The position numbers were made by a program, and so were the translations under genes. Under the pieces are notes generated by a model. The model ran no database searches, was not told the DNA's origin, and saw only the letters and a program-made list of their open reading frames with translations. DNA of 44,769 nt from Clostridia bacterium (lineage in GTDB: Bacteria > Bacillota > Clostridia > Christensenellales > Borkfalkiaceae), in contig JAFTHU010000016.1 in assembly GCA_017457215.1 (NCBI GenBank), forward strand, positions 1 through 44,769, read 5' to 3'. Of the stretch, positions 7,886 through 16,225 are shown one piece after another (the stretch's first letter is position 1; every line of letters starts with the position of its first letter).

Positions 7886-8731
7886 TTAAATAAACCGTCG
7901 CGCTTGGACGTAAAACGACCAGCGTTTGGCGGTCATTTTTTCAATACGGGCAAAATCGGACGCCGTGTGTAAAATGTAGTCGTCGCCCAAATAAATGGCA
8001 ACGTGTCCGATTCGTTCTACGCCCGTATTATATTTCCGCTCGTCGTTGGTAAAATAGATACAATCGCCGCGCTCAAGTTTGTTTTTGGGAACGGCAACGC
8101 CTTGCGTTGACTGCGTGCGGGTGGTAACGTTCAACAATGTATTTGCGCCCTTATAGAAAACGTATTGAACGAGGGAAGAGCAATCGAATTTCTGTGCGGT
8201 GAAGCCCGTTAAAAGACGTCCTGTTCCGTCGTGGAGACGTATTGCGCCATATACGTACGGAACCCCGATAAGTTTATATGCCTCTTCCAAAACGGTTTCC
8301 GTTTTATCGTCCGTTTTTTCGATAGTGAAAACGGAGGCGTAAGAGGTATGCAGATAAGCTACTTTATTGCGGTAATAGGTTTTATACCAGTTCCCCATTT
8401 TTCCCAAAACCGCATACACGGTATCTTTCTCCGCGCTGCCAAGAACAGAATAATCGGTGCCTGCGCCCGAGCGGAGGTTGACGTTGTTTCCAGTGCAGCG
8501 TATGTATTGCATAGGGGTTGAAATGGGGATTTCGGGTTCTACTTCGGGCAAAGTTGAAGAAACTTCTTCGCTTTCGGAAGTTTCGGTGCTGGAAGAATCG
8601 GGTAGAAGTTCCGTAGATTCTTGCGAGGTATTTGCTGTGTAGGTATCCGTGTCGCAAGCGGCAAGCACGGGGAGAGAAGCAGATAAAAAAGCCGTCAAGA
8701 GGGCGGCTAAAAGCAGTTTTCTTTTTTTCAT
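7886..8731 (-). CDS. SH3b-NlpC/P60 lipoprotein (cell-wall endopeptidase)
   Basis: The protein (281 aa) starts with a lipoprotein signal peptide (KKRKLLLAALLTAF... VLAAC, Cys26). A Ser/Thr/Glu-rich spacer follows, then a bacterial SH3 domain (about 77-132, NNVNLRSGAGTDYSVLG) that binds wall material, then an NlpC/P60 domain. The catalytic Cys184 is in KFDCSSLVQYVF, and the histidines are at about 243 (RIGHVAIYLG) and 255. NlpC/P60 enzymes cut D-Glu/diaminopimelate bonds in peptidoglycan stem peptides. I moved the start to the ATG at 8731 because only this places the signal peptide at the N-terminus. The only ribosome-site match there is GGAAC. A promoter on the minus strand (8774-8803) supports transcription as a single gene. 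Confidence 0.9.
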   Translation of the reverse strand: MKKRKLLLAALLTAFLSASLPVLAACDTDTYTANTSQESTELLPDSSSTETSESEEVSSTLPEVEPEIPISTPMQYIRCTGNNVNLRSGAGTDYSVLGSAEKDTVYAVLGKMGNWYKTYYRNKVAYLHTSYASVFTIEKTDDKTETVLEEAYKLIGVPYVYGAIRLHDGTGRLLTGFTAQKFDCSSLVQYVFYKGANTLLNVTTRTQSTQGVAVPKNKLERGDCIYFTNDERKYNTGVERIGHVAIYLGDDYILHTASDFARIEKMTAKRWSFYVQARRFI

Positions 8732-8773
8732 ATTTAACAAGTTCCTTTTTTGAATTACGCAATGCGCTGTTTT

Positions 8774-8803
8774 ATTGTAACGAAAATTTAGCCTTGCCGT
8801 CAA
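8774..8803 (-). promoter_or_regulatory. Sigma-A promoter of the NlpC/P60 gene
   Basis: On the minus strand TTGACG (8803-8798) and TACAAT (8779-8774) are 18 bp apart, about 40 bp upstream of the chosen ATG. Confidence 0.7.
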
Positions 8804-8917
8804 CGGCAAAAAATTGGGAAATGAGGCAAAGATTGAGAAAAGAACGAAAAACGGGCAGGAAAATTCCTAAAAACGGCAACAGAGGAAAAATTTTATCGGT
8901 TGCATAGCTTTGTGGAC

Positions 8918-8946
8918 TTGAAAAAGTGCAGTGGGTGTGCTATAAT
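8918..8946 (+). promoter_or_regulatory. Sigma-A promoter of the PHP phosphatase
   Basis: TTGAAA (8918-8923), 17 bp, TATAAT (8941-8946). It supports the ATG at 8984 over any earlier start, since an earlier start would lie upstream of the transcript. Confidence 0.85.
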
Positions 8947-8983
8947 AAATTTAAAAGAGAATTTTGAAAAAAGAGGCGAGTAT

Positions 8984-9811
8984 ATGCAAAAATTTTTAAC
9001 GGATATGCATACGCATTCTACGTTTTCGCACGACGGGCGGGACGAATTATCGGTGATGCTTGCTGCTGCGCAAAAAGCGGGAATGGCTTTTTACGGCGTA
9101 AGCGATCATTTCGATTTTGATTATGACTTGTTTCAAATGAGCGAAGAGGAATTGGCGCAAATTAAAAACGCTGACCCAGAGGTGTATTTTCACGGTGCAC
9201 GGCATTTGCAAGAGGATTACGAGGGTGTAATGAACGTGTGCGTCGGCGCAGAATTCGGCTATTCGGATAAGGCGGAAGTAAAAGCGCGCTATCAAAAAAT
9301 TTACGACAAATACCGTCCCGATTTTGTAATTAACAGCGTACACGGGGGGGACGGGAAGGATTTTGCTCGGTATATTTTTACCGAGGATAAAAAAAGCACG
9401 TACCGTTCGTATCTGGGTTTGATTCGTCGAAGCTTGGACGTGGAATATCCCTATGACGTGGTGGGGCATATCGGGTATATTGCGCGCTATGTGCCCTACG
9501 AAGACAAACGACTTTCTTTGGCGGAGTTCGGTGAGGAAATTGACGATATTTTAAAAACTATCATTCAAAAAGGAAAAATTTTAGAAGTCAATTCGGCAAA
9601 CAAAGGTTTGCAAAACCGTACGTTGCCCGCCGAAGAAATCGTACAGCGGTATTATGATTTGGGCGGACGAAAAGTTTCGTTTGGGTCGGATGCTCATTTT
9701 AAAGAACGGATAGCGGATAAGCGTGAAGAAGTAGTGGAGATGCTCAAAAAAATAGGATTCACGCATTTGACTGTACCCTTCCGTGGCGAACATATAGCCG
9801 TTTTGCTGTAG
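8984..9811 (+). CDS. PHP-domain phosphatase (histidinol-phosphatase family)
   Basis: The protein (275 aa) has the PHP metal motifs in order: DMHTHSTFSHDG (H9, H11), GVSDHFDFD, an acidic GAEFGYS, NSVHG, GHIGYIARY, and GSDAHF near the end. These residues bind three metal ions. The closest family pattern is the histidinol-phosphatase HisJ/HisK group, which makes histidinol in histidine synthesis. No other his gene is present, so the phosphatase substrate is uncertain. The start at 8984 has GAGGCGAG upstream. A 68-aa gene follows 15 bp later in the same operon. Confidence 0.85.
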   Translation: MQKFLTDMHTHSTFSHDGRDELSVMLAAAQKAGMAFYGVSDHFDFDYDLFQMSEEELAQIKNADPEVYFHGARHLQEDYEGVMNVCVGAEFGYSDKAEVKARYQKIYDKYRPDFVINSVHGGDGKDFARYIFTEDKKSTYRSYLGLIRRSLDVEYPYDVVGHIGYIARYVPYEDKRLSLAEFGEEIDDILKTIIQKGKILEVNSANKGLQNRTLPAEEIVQRYYDLGGRKVSFGSDAHFKERIADKREEVVEMLKKIGFTHLTVPFRGEHIAVLL

Positions 9812-9825
9812 GCAAGGAGGAAATT

Positions 9826-10032
9826 ATGTCGGAATTGGATATTTTAAAAGTGTTGCAGCAATTTGGAGAGGAAACGGATTTGGCGGATTTTTCTCCCGAC
9901 GAACTGCAAGAGCTTATAGAGCGTATGCAAGCAGACGGCGAACCGATTTTGACGCCGGCAGCGTTTAAGGAACGGTATTTTGCCTATTACGACGACGTCA
10001 AAGATAAATCGTTAAAGAAACAAGATTGGTAA
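9826..10032 (+). CDS. Small acidic protein of unknown function
   Basis: A 68-aa protein, acidic and helical (FSPDELQELIERMQADGEPILTPAAFKERYFAYYDD), with a perfect AAGGAGGAAATT ribosome site before the ATG. It shares the operon of the PHP phosphatase and ends at a strong terminator. I recognise no domain. The composition is that of a folded small protein rather than a shadow frame, and the ribosome site makes translation very likely. Confidence 0.75.
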   Translation: MSELDILKVLQQFGEETDLADFSPDELQELIERMQADGEPILTPAAFKERYFAYYDDVKDKSLKKQDW

Positions 10033-10050
10033 AAAAATTGCAAAATAAAA

Positions 10051-10085
10051 ATCCCCCGAAGCCATTTGCTTCGGGGGATACTTTT
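10051..10085. terminator. Strong intrinsic terminator between convergent genes
   Basis: A 12-bp perfect stem ATCCCCCGAAGC/GCTTCGGGGGAT with a 5-nt loop is followed by CTTTTT. The A-rich left side lets it work on the minus strand as well, for the DeoR gene. Confidence 0.92.
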
Positions 10086-10091
10086 TAAAAA

Positions 10092-10850
10092 TTAAATGAC
10101 CACGATATCCATTGCCTTAAATTGTTCTTTGAGGTCGTCGGGGAAGTTGTCGTCGGTAATCAAAACGTTGATATCTTCCGCGCGGGCAAAGGTATACGAT
10201 TTGATTTTGCCGATTTTGGAGCTGTCCAGCATCATATACAGAAACTTCGCCTTTTTGCAAATAACGCGCAACAGTTCCGATTCCATTTGCGAACTGCAAG
10301 AAAAACCGTTTTCGGGGGTAAAAGCAGAGGCAGAAATGATGGCGATTTCAAAATTTGTATCCGTAAAATACAAAGACGAAAAGGAGGACGCCGTCGCCAA
10401 ATTTTCTTTGATGAGCTGCCCGCCCAAAAGGCTTACCACTACGTTTCTTTTCTTGGCGAGTTCGGTAGCAACGGCAAGACCGTTGGTAAATACGCTGCAA
10501 TAGCGGTCAGGCATTTCTTTGGCGAGATAGAGCGCCGTTGTGCCGCCGTCAAGGAACAAGGAAGCGCCCTCGTCAATTAAATCGGCTGCTTTTTGCGCGA
10601 TTACGATTTTTTCGTCCGTATGAATGGCTGTTTTTTTGGCATACGGCTCGCCCGAGGTCTTTTGAACTTCGCGTACGGACATTGCGCCGCCGCGAACGCG
10701 AATGATTTTCCCTTCTTCTTCTAATTGAAATAAATCCCGACGCAGAGTCATCTGGGAAACGCGGGGAAAGTGTTCTTCTAATTGTTCCAAGGTGAGTTTG
10801 CCACGTTTATCCAAAAGTTCGGCAATTTCTTGAATGCGTTCTCGTTTCAT
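10092..10850 (-). CDS. DeoR-family transcriptional regulator
   Basis: The protein (252 aa) has the DeoR N-terminal helix-turn-helix (RIQEIAELLDKRGKLTLEQLEEHF ... SQMTLRRDLFQLEEEGKIIRVRGGA). An effector domain follows that is homologous to sugar-phosphate isomerases, with DGGTTALYLA near residue 100 and a middle SSFSSLYFTDTNFEIAIISASAF. Such regulators usually repress sugar genes and respond to phosphorylated sugars. No sugar operon is adjacent, so the target is unknown. GGAGG lies 7 bp before the ATG. It is transcribed alone and converges on the PHP operon. Confidence 0.93.
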   Translation of the reverse strand: MKRERIQEIAELLDKRGKLTLEQLEEHFPRVSQMTLRRDLFQLEEEGKIIRVRGGAMSVREVQKTSGEPYAKKTAIHTDEKIVIAQKAADLIDEGASLFLDGGTTALYLAKEMPDRYCSVFTNGLAVATELAKKRNVVVSLLGGQLIKENLATASSFSSLYFTDTNFEIAIISASAFTPENGFSCSSQMESELLRVICKKAKFLYMMLDSSKIGKIKSYTFARAEDINVLITDDNFPDDLKEQFKAMDIVVI

Positions 10851-10886
10851 GTTAAATCCTCCAAGGAGAAATTTTCATTTTACATA

Positions 10887-10915
10887 AATTTACCACAAAA
10901 AATGTGAAAAAGCAA
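10887..10915 (-). promoter_or_regulatory. Likely promoter of the DeoR gene
   Basis: On the minus strand TTGCTT (10915-10910), 17 bp, TAAATT (10892-10887). The spacer carries CACA-N5-TGTG. The rest of 10851-11060 is AT-rich with no gene seen. Confidence 0.55.
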
Positions 10916-11060
10916 GCGTACCGCGCAAAAAAAGTCGTTTTTATAGTTTTTTTTGATAATTTTGCAGATATTAAGAACAATTTTTTCATTTTTGGCTTGT
11001 AAAAAATAACAAAAACAGGAAGGCGAGAGTGTGCGGTTTTTAATTTTTACCTATTTTCGC

Positions 11061-11090
11061 TTGCGGTTTTGCGCGTGATTGTGCTATAAT
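11061..11090 (+). promoter_or_regulatory. Sigma-A promoter of the 208-aa protein
   Basis: TTGCGG (11061-11066), 18 bp, TATAAT (11085-11090), about 30 bp before the ATG at 11122. Confidence 0.75.
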
Positions 11091-11121
11091 AAAAAAGGAA
11101 ATAGGTTCGGGGCGGAGCGTT

Positions 11122-11748
11122 ATGAACGATTTTATTTTAGAATTAGACGAATATTTTTGCGAGAAATATGCAAATTATGATAAACTGTGTGTGTTGCCCG
11201 GTTATAAAATGCCGTTGATGCAAGCTTCGGAGGTGCGTGAAGACGGCAGAACGTACGCCTACACACTTCCCATGGAAACGATGAGTCTTTCTCGTCAGGA
11301 AAACAAGGCGGAGCTTTTGGCAGCGTTAAAAAATCGTATGGTAGACGTTACTTTTTCTTTTTCGTTCCGTCCCATTTGGATTTTCGGACGCATTAAAAAC
11401 GTCTTTTCCAAGTATGCGGTGCATAAAAATTTGAAGTTGATTTTGGAAAAATACAAATGGACGGACGAGGCGGTTTTAGAAAGCATAAACGTTTCCCCCG
11501 AAGTTTGGAAAGGTATTCGCAAAAATAAATACCTGCCGTCGAAAAATTTAATTTTCTCGTTGGCGATTGCGGGGCATTTCACGATGGAGGATACGACGGC
11601 GCTTTTGGCGCTTTGCGGGTACGAATGGAATTACGCTTTGGTAAAAGACGTGGTAATCACTTATCTTTTACGGGAAAAAGTATTCAACCCGACCATGGTG
11701 CAAGCGGCGTTGGACGAATACAAGGTAACAAATCTTTTCATAAAATAA
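11122..11748 (+). CDS. Unknown protein with XRE-like C-terminal domain
   Basis: I do not recognise the N-terminal half (208 aa in total). The C-terminal half (about 105-205) has the layout of the degenerate XRE-type domain found at the end of several Firmicutes regulators. A helix-turn-helix region (ESINVSPEVWKGIRKNKYLPSKNLIFSLAIAG) leads to TALLALCGYEW, a variant of the LLxxAGY motif, and to a YFIE-like end (ITYLLREKVFNPTMVQAALDEYKV). The family link is pattern recognition, not a search. The protein is cytoplasmic, with GGGGCGGAG as ribosome site and its own promoter. It could be a DNA-binding regulator or a phosphoprotein-like sensor; neither is shown. Confidence 0.6.
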   Translation: MNDFILELDEYFCEKYANYDKLCVLPGYKMPLMQASEVREDGRTYAYTLPMETMSLSRQENKAELLAALKNRMVDVTFSFSFRPIWIFGRIKNVFSKYAVHKNLKLILEKYKWTDEAVLESINVSPEVWKGIRKNKYLPSKNLIFSLAIAGHFTMEDTTALLALCGYEWNYALVKDVVITYLLREKVFNPTMVQAALDEYKVTNLFIK

Positions 11749-11763
11749 AATGCCGTTAAACGC

Positions 11764-11792
11764 TTGCGTTTTTATCGGCGGTATGCTATAAT
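11764..11792 (+). promoter_or_regulatory. Promoter of the T-box/cysE-cysS operon
   Basis: TTGCGT (11764-11769), 17 bp, then TATAAT (11787-11792) preceded by TGC, close to an extended -10. Transcription would begin near 11799, at the start of the T-box leader. Confidence 0.8.
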
Positions 11793-11798
11793 AACTAA

Positions 11799-12050
11799 AA
11801 ATTGAATATCCGAGCAAGAGAAGAGTAACCGAAAAGGAGACGGAACAGAGAGTAACGCCGTAGGCTGAAAGCGTTGCACGGTCTTATCTGGCGGTGAAAG
11901 TGCGTTTTTGCGTTATTAGGACAGACTAATCCTCTGCGGTAGCCTCCGTTATCGGGCATACGAGGGAAAGCTTTTTTGCGGCTTTCTGAAATAAAGTGGA
12001 ACAGCGTTTAATCTCGCCTTTATATAATGTAAAGGCGGGATTTTTTATTA
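11799..12050 (+). promoter_or_regulatory. Cysteine T-box riboswitch (tRNA-Cys sensing leader)
   Basis: The stem I base GCAAGA (11814-11819) pairs with the T-rich 3' side near 11905-11911. AGTA-type and AGAGAGTAACGC...GGCTGAAA distal-loop motifs are present. After the ACCG/CGGT helix the specifier loop shows GAAAG-TGC, so the codon is UGC, cysteine (11901-11903). The T-box sequence AAAGTGGAACAGCG (11993-12006) forms the antiterminator AAAG-(UGGAACA)-GCG with CGC-CUUU (12015-12021). UGGA in the bulge has A opposite the discriminator U73 of tRNA-Cys. The competing terminator is ATCTCGCCTTTA/TAAAGGCGGGAT with T6 (12011-12046). Uncharged tRNA-Cys would therefore turn on cysE and cysS. Confidence 0.93.
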
Positions 12051-12115
12051 TAGGTCGGGAAAACGGAAGAAAAAATTGATGAGAGGATAAAAAAAGAAAA
12101 TAGGAGGAAAGGACT

Positions 12116-12760
12116 ATGTGGTTCAAAAACCTTCGCGCCGACATCAAAGCGGCGAAACAAAACGACCCTGCGGCACGGAATTGGTTTGAAATTTGGTTGA
12201 CTTATTCGGGTGTGCACGCTTTGTCGTGGCATCGTGTTGCCTATTTTTTTCATAAAATCAAATTAAAATTGATTGCTCGTATTATCAGCCAAACGGCGCG
12301 CTTTTTCACGGGCATTGAAATTCACCCAGCGGCAAAAATCGAAGGCGGCGTGTTTATCGATCACGGTTCGGGCGTTGTTATTGGGGAAACGGCGGAGGTG
12401 CATAAAGGGACGGTCATTTATCAAGGCGTTACCTTGGGCGGCACGGGAAAAGAACGCGGCAAACGGCATCCTACCATTATGGAAAACGTAACGCTTTCGG
12501 CGGGAGCAAAGGTTTTAGGTGGTTTTACCGTGGGCGAGGGCGCAAAAATCGGCGCAGGCGCGGTGGTGTTAAAGGAAGTTCCGCCCTATGCGACGGTGGT
12601 AGGTGTTCCGGGACGTATCGTGCGTATTCGTCCGCCGGAAACGACGAATCCCACGCATGCGGGTATGGTTGCAACAATGGCACTTTCCCACGAAGCAAAG
12701 GAAGAAATGGCAAAGGAAGCGGCGCGCGTCGCGGAAGAAGAACGGAGCAAGAAAAAATAA
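12116..12760 (+). CDS. cysE: Serine O-acetyltransferase
   Basis: The protein (214 aa) has the CysE layout. A helical N-terminal part (LRADIKAAKQNDPAARNWFEIWLTYSGVHALSWHRVAYFF) is followed by a left-handed beta-helix of hexapeptide repeats (IEIHPAAKIEGGVFIDHGSGVVIGETAEVHKG). The catalytic DHGxGVVIGETA region and GVTLGGTGKERGKRHP are present. It transfers acetyl from acetyl-CoA to L-serine, giving O-acetylserine for cysteine synthesis. The C-terminus carries about 30 extra charged residues (KEEMAKEAARVAEEERSKKK). It lies directly behind a cysteine T-box and in front of cysS, so both respond to tRNA-Cys charging. The ribosome site is AGGAGGAAAGG. Confidence 0.95.
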   Translation: MWFKNLRADIKAAKQNDPAARNWFEIWLTYSGVHALSWHRVAYFFHKIKLKLIARIISQTARFFTGIEIHPAAKIEGGVFIDHGSGVVIGETAEVHKGTVIYQGVTLGGTGKERGKRHPTIMENVTLSAGAKVLGGFTVGEGAKIGAGAVVLKEVPPYATVVGVPGRIVRIRPPETTNPTHAGMVATMALSHEAKEEMAKEAARVAEEERSKKK

Positions 12761-12799
12761 AACGAGCATACCATGTATGCGATGAAATAGGAGAACGTT

Positions 12800-14248
12800 A
12801 TGAAAATTTACAATTCGCTGTCGAAAAGAAAGGAAGAATTTATCCCTTTGGAGGGGAACAAAGTAAAGATGTATGCTTGCGGGATTACGGTATCGGGCGA
12901 AGCGCATATCGGGCATGGGTATCAGGCGTTGATTTACGATATTATGCGTAAATATTTAAAGAAACTCGGCTATGACGTTACGTACGCGCGGAACTATACG
13001 GACGTGGACGATAAAATTATTGCAAAATCCCATGAAACGGGGATACCTGCAGATGAATATGCGGCGAAAATGATTGAAAACATCAATAAAGTTATGGCAG
13101 GATTCCACGTAGACGATCCCGACGTGTGGCTGAAAGCAACCGAAAATATCGAGAATATTATCGAATTTGTGTCCACCTTGATTGACAAGGGGCATGCATA
13201 CGCAACGAAGAACGGGGACGTGTATTTTGACGTGGAAAGTTTCCCCGCCTACGGAAGATTGTCCAACCGCAATATCGAGGACGCGTTGGACGGCGTGCGC
13301 GTAGATAACGACGACGAAAAGAAAAACGCATACGATTTTGCGTTGTGGAAGAGTGCGAAAGCGGGCGAAATTTATTGGGAATCCCCTTGGGGGAAAGGCA
13401 GACCGGGCTGGCATATCGAGTGTTCGGCAATGAACCGTGCGGCGTTTGGCGAACAAATCGACATTCACGGCGGCGGCAGAGATTTGATTTTTCCGCATCA
13501 TGAAAACGAAATTGCACAGACGGAGGCATTGACGGGAAAACCGTTCGTTAAATATTGGACGCATAACGGTTTAATCAAGGTCAACGGGCAGAAAATGAGC
13601 AAATCGCTGGGCAACAGCTTGCTCTTGAACGAACTTTTGGAAAAATATTCGGACGAAGCGGTGAAGTTTGCGCTGTTGCAAACCAACTACCGCAACGATA
13701 TCAATATTACGGACGACCTTTTCCCCGAAGCGGAAAAGCATTTGTACGATTTCTATTCCGTTTTGGCGCTCGTTGATAAAATAACGGTGAAATTAAAGGG
13801 TATGGAACTGACGGTTGACGGCGACGACGCAATGAAAGCGGCGGAACTTTCCGAAAAAATCGACGGCGAATTCAACGCTTGCATGAGCGACGATTTCAAT
13901 ACCGCGCTTGCCCTTTCCAACCTCTTTGGATATTTTAAAGAACTGAAAAAGAATCTTGCGGAAAAGACCACGGGCGGGTATTTTGCGGCGCTTGGTATGG
14001 CGGTACAAATCCGCAAGACGTATTCGCTTTTGGGCTTATTTAAAAAAGTTCCCGCAGAATACGTTGCTTGGTATGAAGAGAAGAATGCAGAGGATATTCC
14101 TGCGGAAGTGAAAGCGGTGGCGGAAGAGCGTTGGCAAGCGAGGGCTTCAAAAGATTGGGCGAAGAGCGACGAACTCCGCGCAAAGCTTGCGGAAATGGGT
14201 TATGCCGTAAAGGACAGCAAGACGGGCTACGAATTGATAAAAAATTAA
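12800..14248 (+). CDS. cysS: Cysteinyl-tRNA synthetase
   Basis: The protein (482 aa) is a class I synthetase of normal length. It has [17 protein letters not shown] near the N-terminus (zinc cysteine and the HIGH motif), [13 protein letters not shown], then WHIECSAMN and the HHENEIAQ zinc ligands. KMSKSLGNS comes later, followed by the helical DALR-type domain. It charges tRNA-Cys. The context is unusually clear, as the operon is governed by a leader with a UGC specifier. [20 protein letters not shown] is the usual block before the catalytic zinc site. AGGAGAACG precedes the ATG. Confidence 0.97.
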   Translation: MKIYNSLSKRKEEFIPLEGNKVKMYACGITVSGEAHIGHGYQALIYDIMRKYLKKLGYDVTYARNYTDVDDKIIAKSHETGIPADEYAAKMIENINKVMAGFHVDDPDVWLKATENIENIIEFVSTLIDKGHAYATKNGDVYFDVESFPAYGRLSNRNIEDALDGVRVDNDDEKKNAYDFALWKSAKAGEIYWESPWGKGRPGWHIECSAMNRAAFGEQIDIHGGGRDLIFPHHENEIAQTEALTGKPFVKYWTHNGLIKVNGQKMSKSLGNSLLLNELLEKYSDEAVKFALLQTNYRNDINITDDLFPEAEKHLYDFYSVLALVDKITVKLKGMELTVDGDDAMKAAELSEKIDGEFNACMSDDFNTALALSNLFGYFKELKKNLAEKTTGGYFAALGMAVQIRKTYSLLGLFKKVPAEYVAWYEEKNAEDIPAEVKAVAEERWQARASKDWAKSDELRAKLAEMGYAVKDSKTGYELIKN

Positions 14249-14253
14249 AAAAT

Positions 14254-14289
14254 AGAAATTGTGTGAAAATGTCAAGAGAAATTGTGTGA
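14254..14289 (+). repeat. 13-bp direct repeats upstream of the alaS promoter
   Basis: AGAAATTGTGTGA occurs at 14254-14266 and again at 14277-14289, identical, with a 23-bp period (about two helical turns). It ends 18 bp before the -35 box of alaS. The position suggests a binding site for a regulator, or a decayed duplication. Confidence 0.6.
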
Positions 14290-14307
14290 TTACGTTGCGC
14301 CTATCGC

Positions 14308-14337
14308 TTGACAAAAGCTCCGTTTTACATTTATAAT
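14308..14337 (+). promoter_or_regulatory. Consensus sigma-A promoter of alaS
   Basis: A perfect TTGACA (14308-14313), 18 bp, and perfect TATAAT (14332-14337). The leader is only about 37 nt, so no T-box controls alaS here. Confidence 0.9.
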
Positions 14338-14380
14338 GTAAAAGTATTGAAAATAAATCCAATGACAGAGGAAAAAAAGT

Positions 14381-16216
14381 ATGAAAACGTATACAGGACA
14401 ATCTTTACGTGAAATGTATCTGAACTTTTTTAAAGACAGGGGGCACAAAGTAATTCCCTCGGCGTCTTTGATTCCCGAAAACGACCCCACCGTTCTGTTC
14501 ACGACGGCGGGTATGCACCCCCTCGTGCCCTATTTACTTGGGGAAAAACATCCCGCAGGCACTCGGCTTACCGACGTGCAGAAATGCGTGCGTACGGGCG
14601 ATATCGACGACGTGGGCGACGAACGCCATTGTACGTTCTTCGAAATGCTTGGCAACTGGTCGCTTGGCGATTATTTTAAGGAAGAAATGATTCCTTGGAG
14701 CTACGAATTTTTGACGGGGGAAAAATACCTGGGCATCCCTGCGGATAAAATTGCTGTAACGGTGTTTGGTGGGGACGAAACCATTCCTCGCGACGACGAG
14801 GCGGCGGCGCTTTGGGAAAAGTCTGGTATTAAAAAAGAAAATATTTATTATATGCCCCGTGAAAACAACTGGTGGGGACCTGCGGGCTTGACCGGCCCTT
14901 GCGGTACGGATACGGAAATGTTCGTTATCCGCAAACCGAAGTGCTCGCCTACCTGTAACCCCGATTGTAACTGCGGCGCGTTCTTGGAAATTTGGAACGA
15001 CGTATTTATGCGCTTTAACAAGCAAGCCGACGGCAGCTTTGTAGAACTTTCGCAAAAGAACGTGGATACGGGTATGGGTTTGGAACGCGCTTTGTGCGTG
15101 CTCAACGGAAAATCCAGCGTGTATGAAACGGACATTTTCGAAAATGCAATCAAGACGATTGCAGAATTGACGGGCAAGAACTACGGCGAAGACGAAGAAA
15201 CGACCAAATCTTTCCGCGTATTGCTTGACCATTGTCGTACGGCAACCTTTATGCTTGGTGATGAAAAGGGGATTGTGCCCTCGAACACGGACCAAGGCTA
15301 TATCTTGCGCAGAATTATCCGTCGCGCGGTGCGCTACGGCAGAAAAATCAATCTTCCCGAAGGCAGCCTTGCTAAAATTTCCGAAGCGTTTATCGAATAT
15401 TACAAAGAAGTATATCCCGAATTGAACGTCAACCGCGAAAAGATTGCGGAAGAGCTTGCCAAAGAAGAGGCGAAATTCACCAAGACGTTGCAGCAAGGAT
15501 TGAAAGAATTTGAAAAGTGTTTAGGCGGTATTGAAAGAAAGAATGCGTTTATGTCGCAAAAAGACCCTGCATACGTACCCGAAAAGGTAATCGGCGGCAA
15601 GCAGGCGTTCCACCTCTACGATACCTACGGTTTCCCCGTAGAAATTACGGACGAAATGGCGAAAGAACGCGGATTCTCGGTAGATATCGACGGCTATAAA
15701 GCGGCGTTTGAGGAACATCAGAACAAGAGTAAAGCGGGCAGCGAGCAGAAATTTGCTTGCGGGCTTGCCGACCATAAGGAAGCGACGACGGCTTTGCATA
15801 CGGCAACGCATTTGTTGCATGCGGCGCTTAAAAAAGTATGTTCGCCCGAGGTAAACCAAAAGGGTTCGAACATCACCGAAGAACGTTTGCGTTTCGATTT
15901 CAACCTGCCTCAACCTATGACGGCGGAGCAAATCAAAGCGGTAGAGGACCTCGTGAACGAAGTGATTGCGCAGGATATTCCTGTTGTGATGAAAGAAATC
16001 AGCTTGGACGAGGCGAAACAAGAGGGCTTTACGGGCTTGTTCGAAAGTAAGTACGGCGAAGTGGTAAAAACGTATACTATCGGCGATTTTTCCAAGGAAA
16101 TCTGCGGTGGGCCGCACGTGGAATCGACGGGCAAACTCGGTAAATTCAAGATTCAAAAAGAGCAGAGCTGCGGCAGCGGCATCCGCCGTATCAAAGCGGT
16201 TTTGCAAAACGATTGA
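14381..16216 (+). CDS. alaS: Alanyl-tRNA synthetase, short form without C-Ala domain
   Basis: The protein (611 aa) has the class II catalytic core of AlaRS at the start (SLREMYLNFFKDRGHKVIPSASL ... TTAGMHPLVPYLLG). A cysteine-rich insert CSPTCNPDCNCG follows, then the helical tRNA-binding part and an editing core with HTATHLLHAAL and CGGPHVESTG, which carry the metal-binding His, Cys and His. Bacterial AlaRS is usually about 870 residues; here the protein ends soon after the editing core (SGIRRIKAVLQ). The C-terminal DHHA1/C-Ala domain is absent, and the beta-barrel that normally precedes the editing core also seems missing. CGGTHV is CGGPHV. The frame ends in a clean stop and is followed by another gene, so this is a short form, not a frameshift. 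Confidence 0.95.
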   Translation: MKTYTGQSLREMYLNFFKDRGHKVIPSASLIPENDPTVLFTTAGMHPLVPYLLGEKHPAGTRLTDVQKCVRTGDIDDVGDERHCTFFEMLGNWSLGDYFKEEMIPWSYEFLTGEKYLGIPADKIAVTVFGGDETIPRDDEAAALWEKSGIKKENIYYMPRENNWWGPAGLTGPCGTDTEMFVIRKPKCSPTCNPDCNCGAFLEIWNDVFMRFNKQADGSFVELSQKNVDTGMGLERALCVLNGKSSVYETDIFENAIKTIAELTGKNYGEDEETTKSFRVLLDHCRTATFMLGDEKGIVPSNTDQGYILRRIIRRAVRYGRKINLPEGSLAKISEAFIEYYKEVYPELNVNREKIAEELAKEEAKFTKTLQQGLKEFEKCLGGIERKNAFMSQKDPAYVPEKVIGGKQAFHLYDTYGFPVEITDEMAKERGFSVDIDGYKAAFEEHQNKSKAGSEQKFACGLADHKEATTALHTATHLLHAALKKVCSPEVNQKGSNITEERLRFDFNLPQPMTAEQIKAVEDLVNEVIAQDIPVVMKEISLDEAKQEGFTGLFESKYGEVVKTYTIGDFSKEICGGPHVESTGKLGKFKIQKEQSCGSGIRRIKAVLQND

Positions 16217-16225
16217 TGGAATATT

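Noticed and set aside
14249-14380. A T-box in front of alaS
   Set aside because: The leader after the promoter is only about 37 nt and has no T-box sequence or terminator.
14534-15496. A 320-codon minus-strand frame inside alaS
   Set aside because: Shadow of alaS with the same composition artefact; no start signal.
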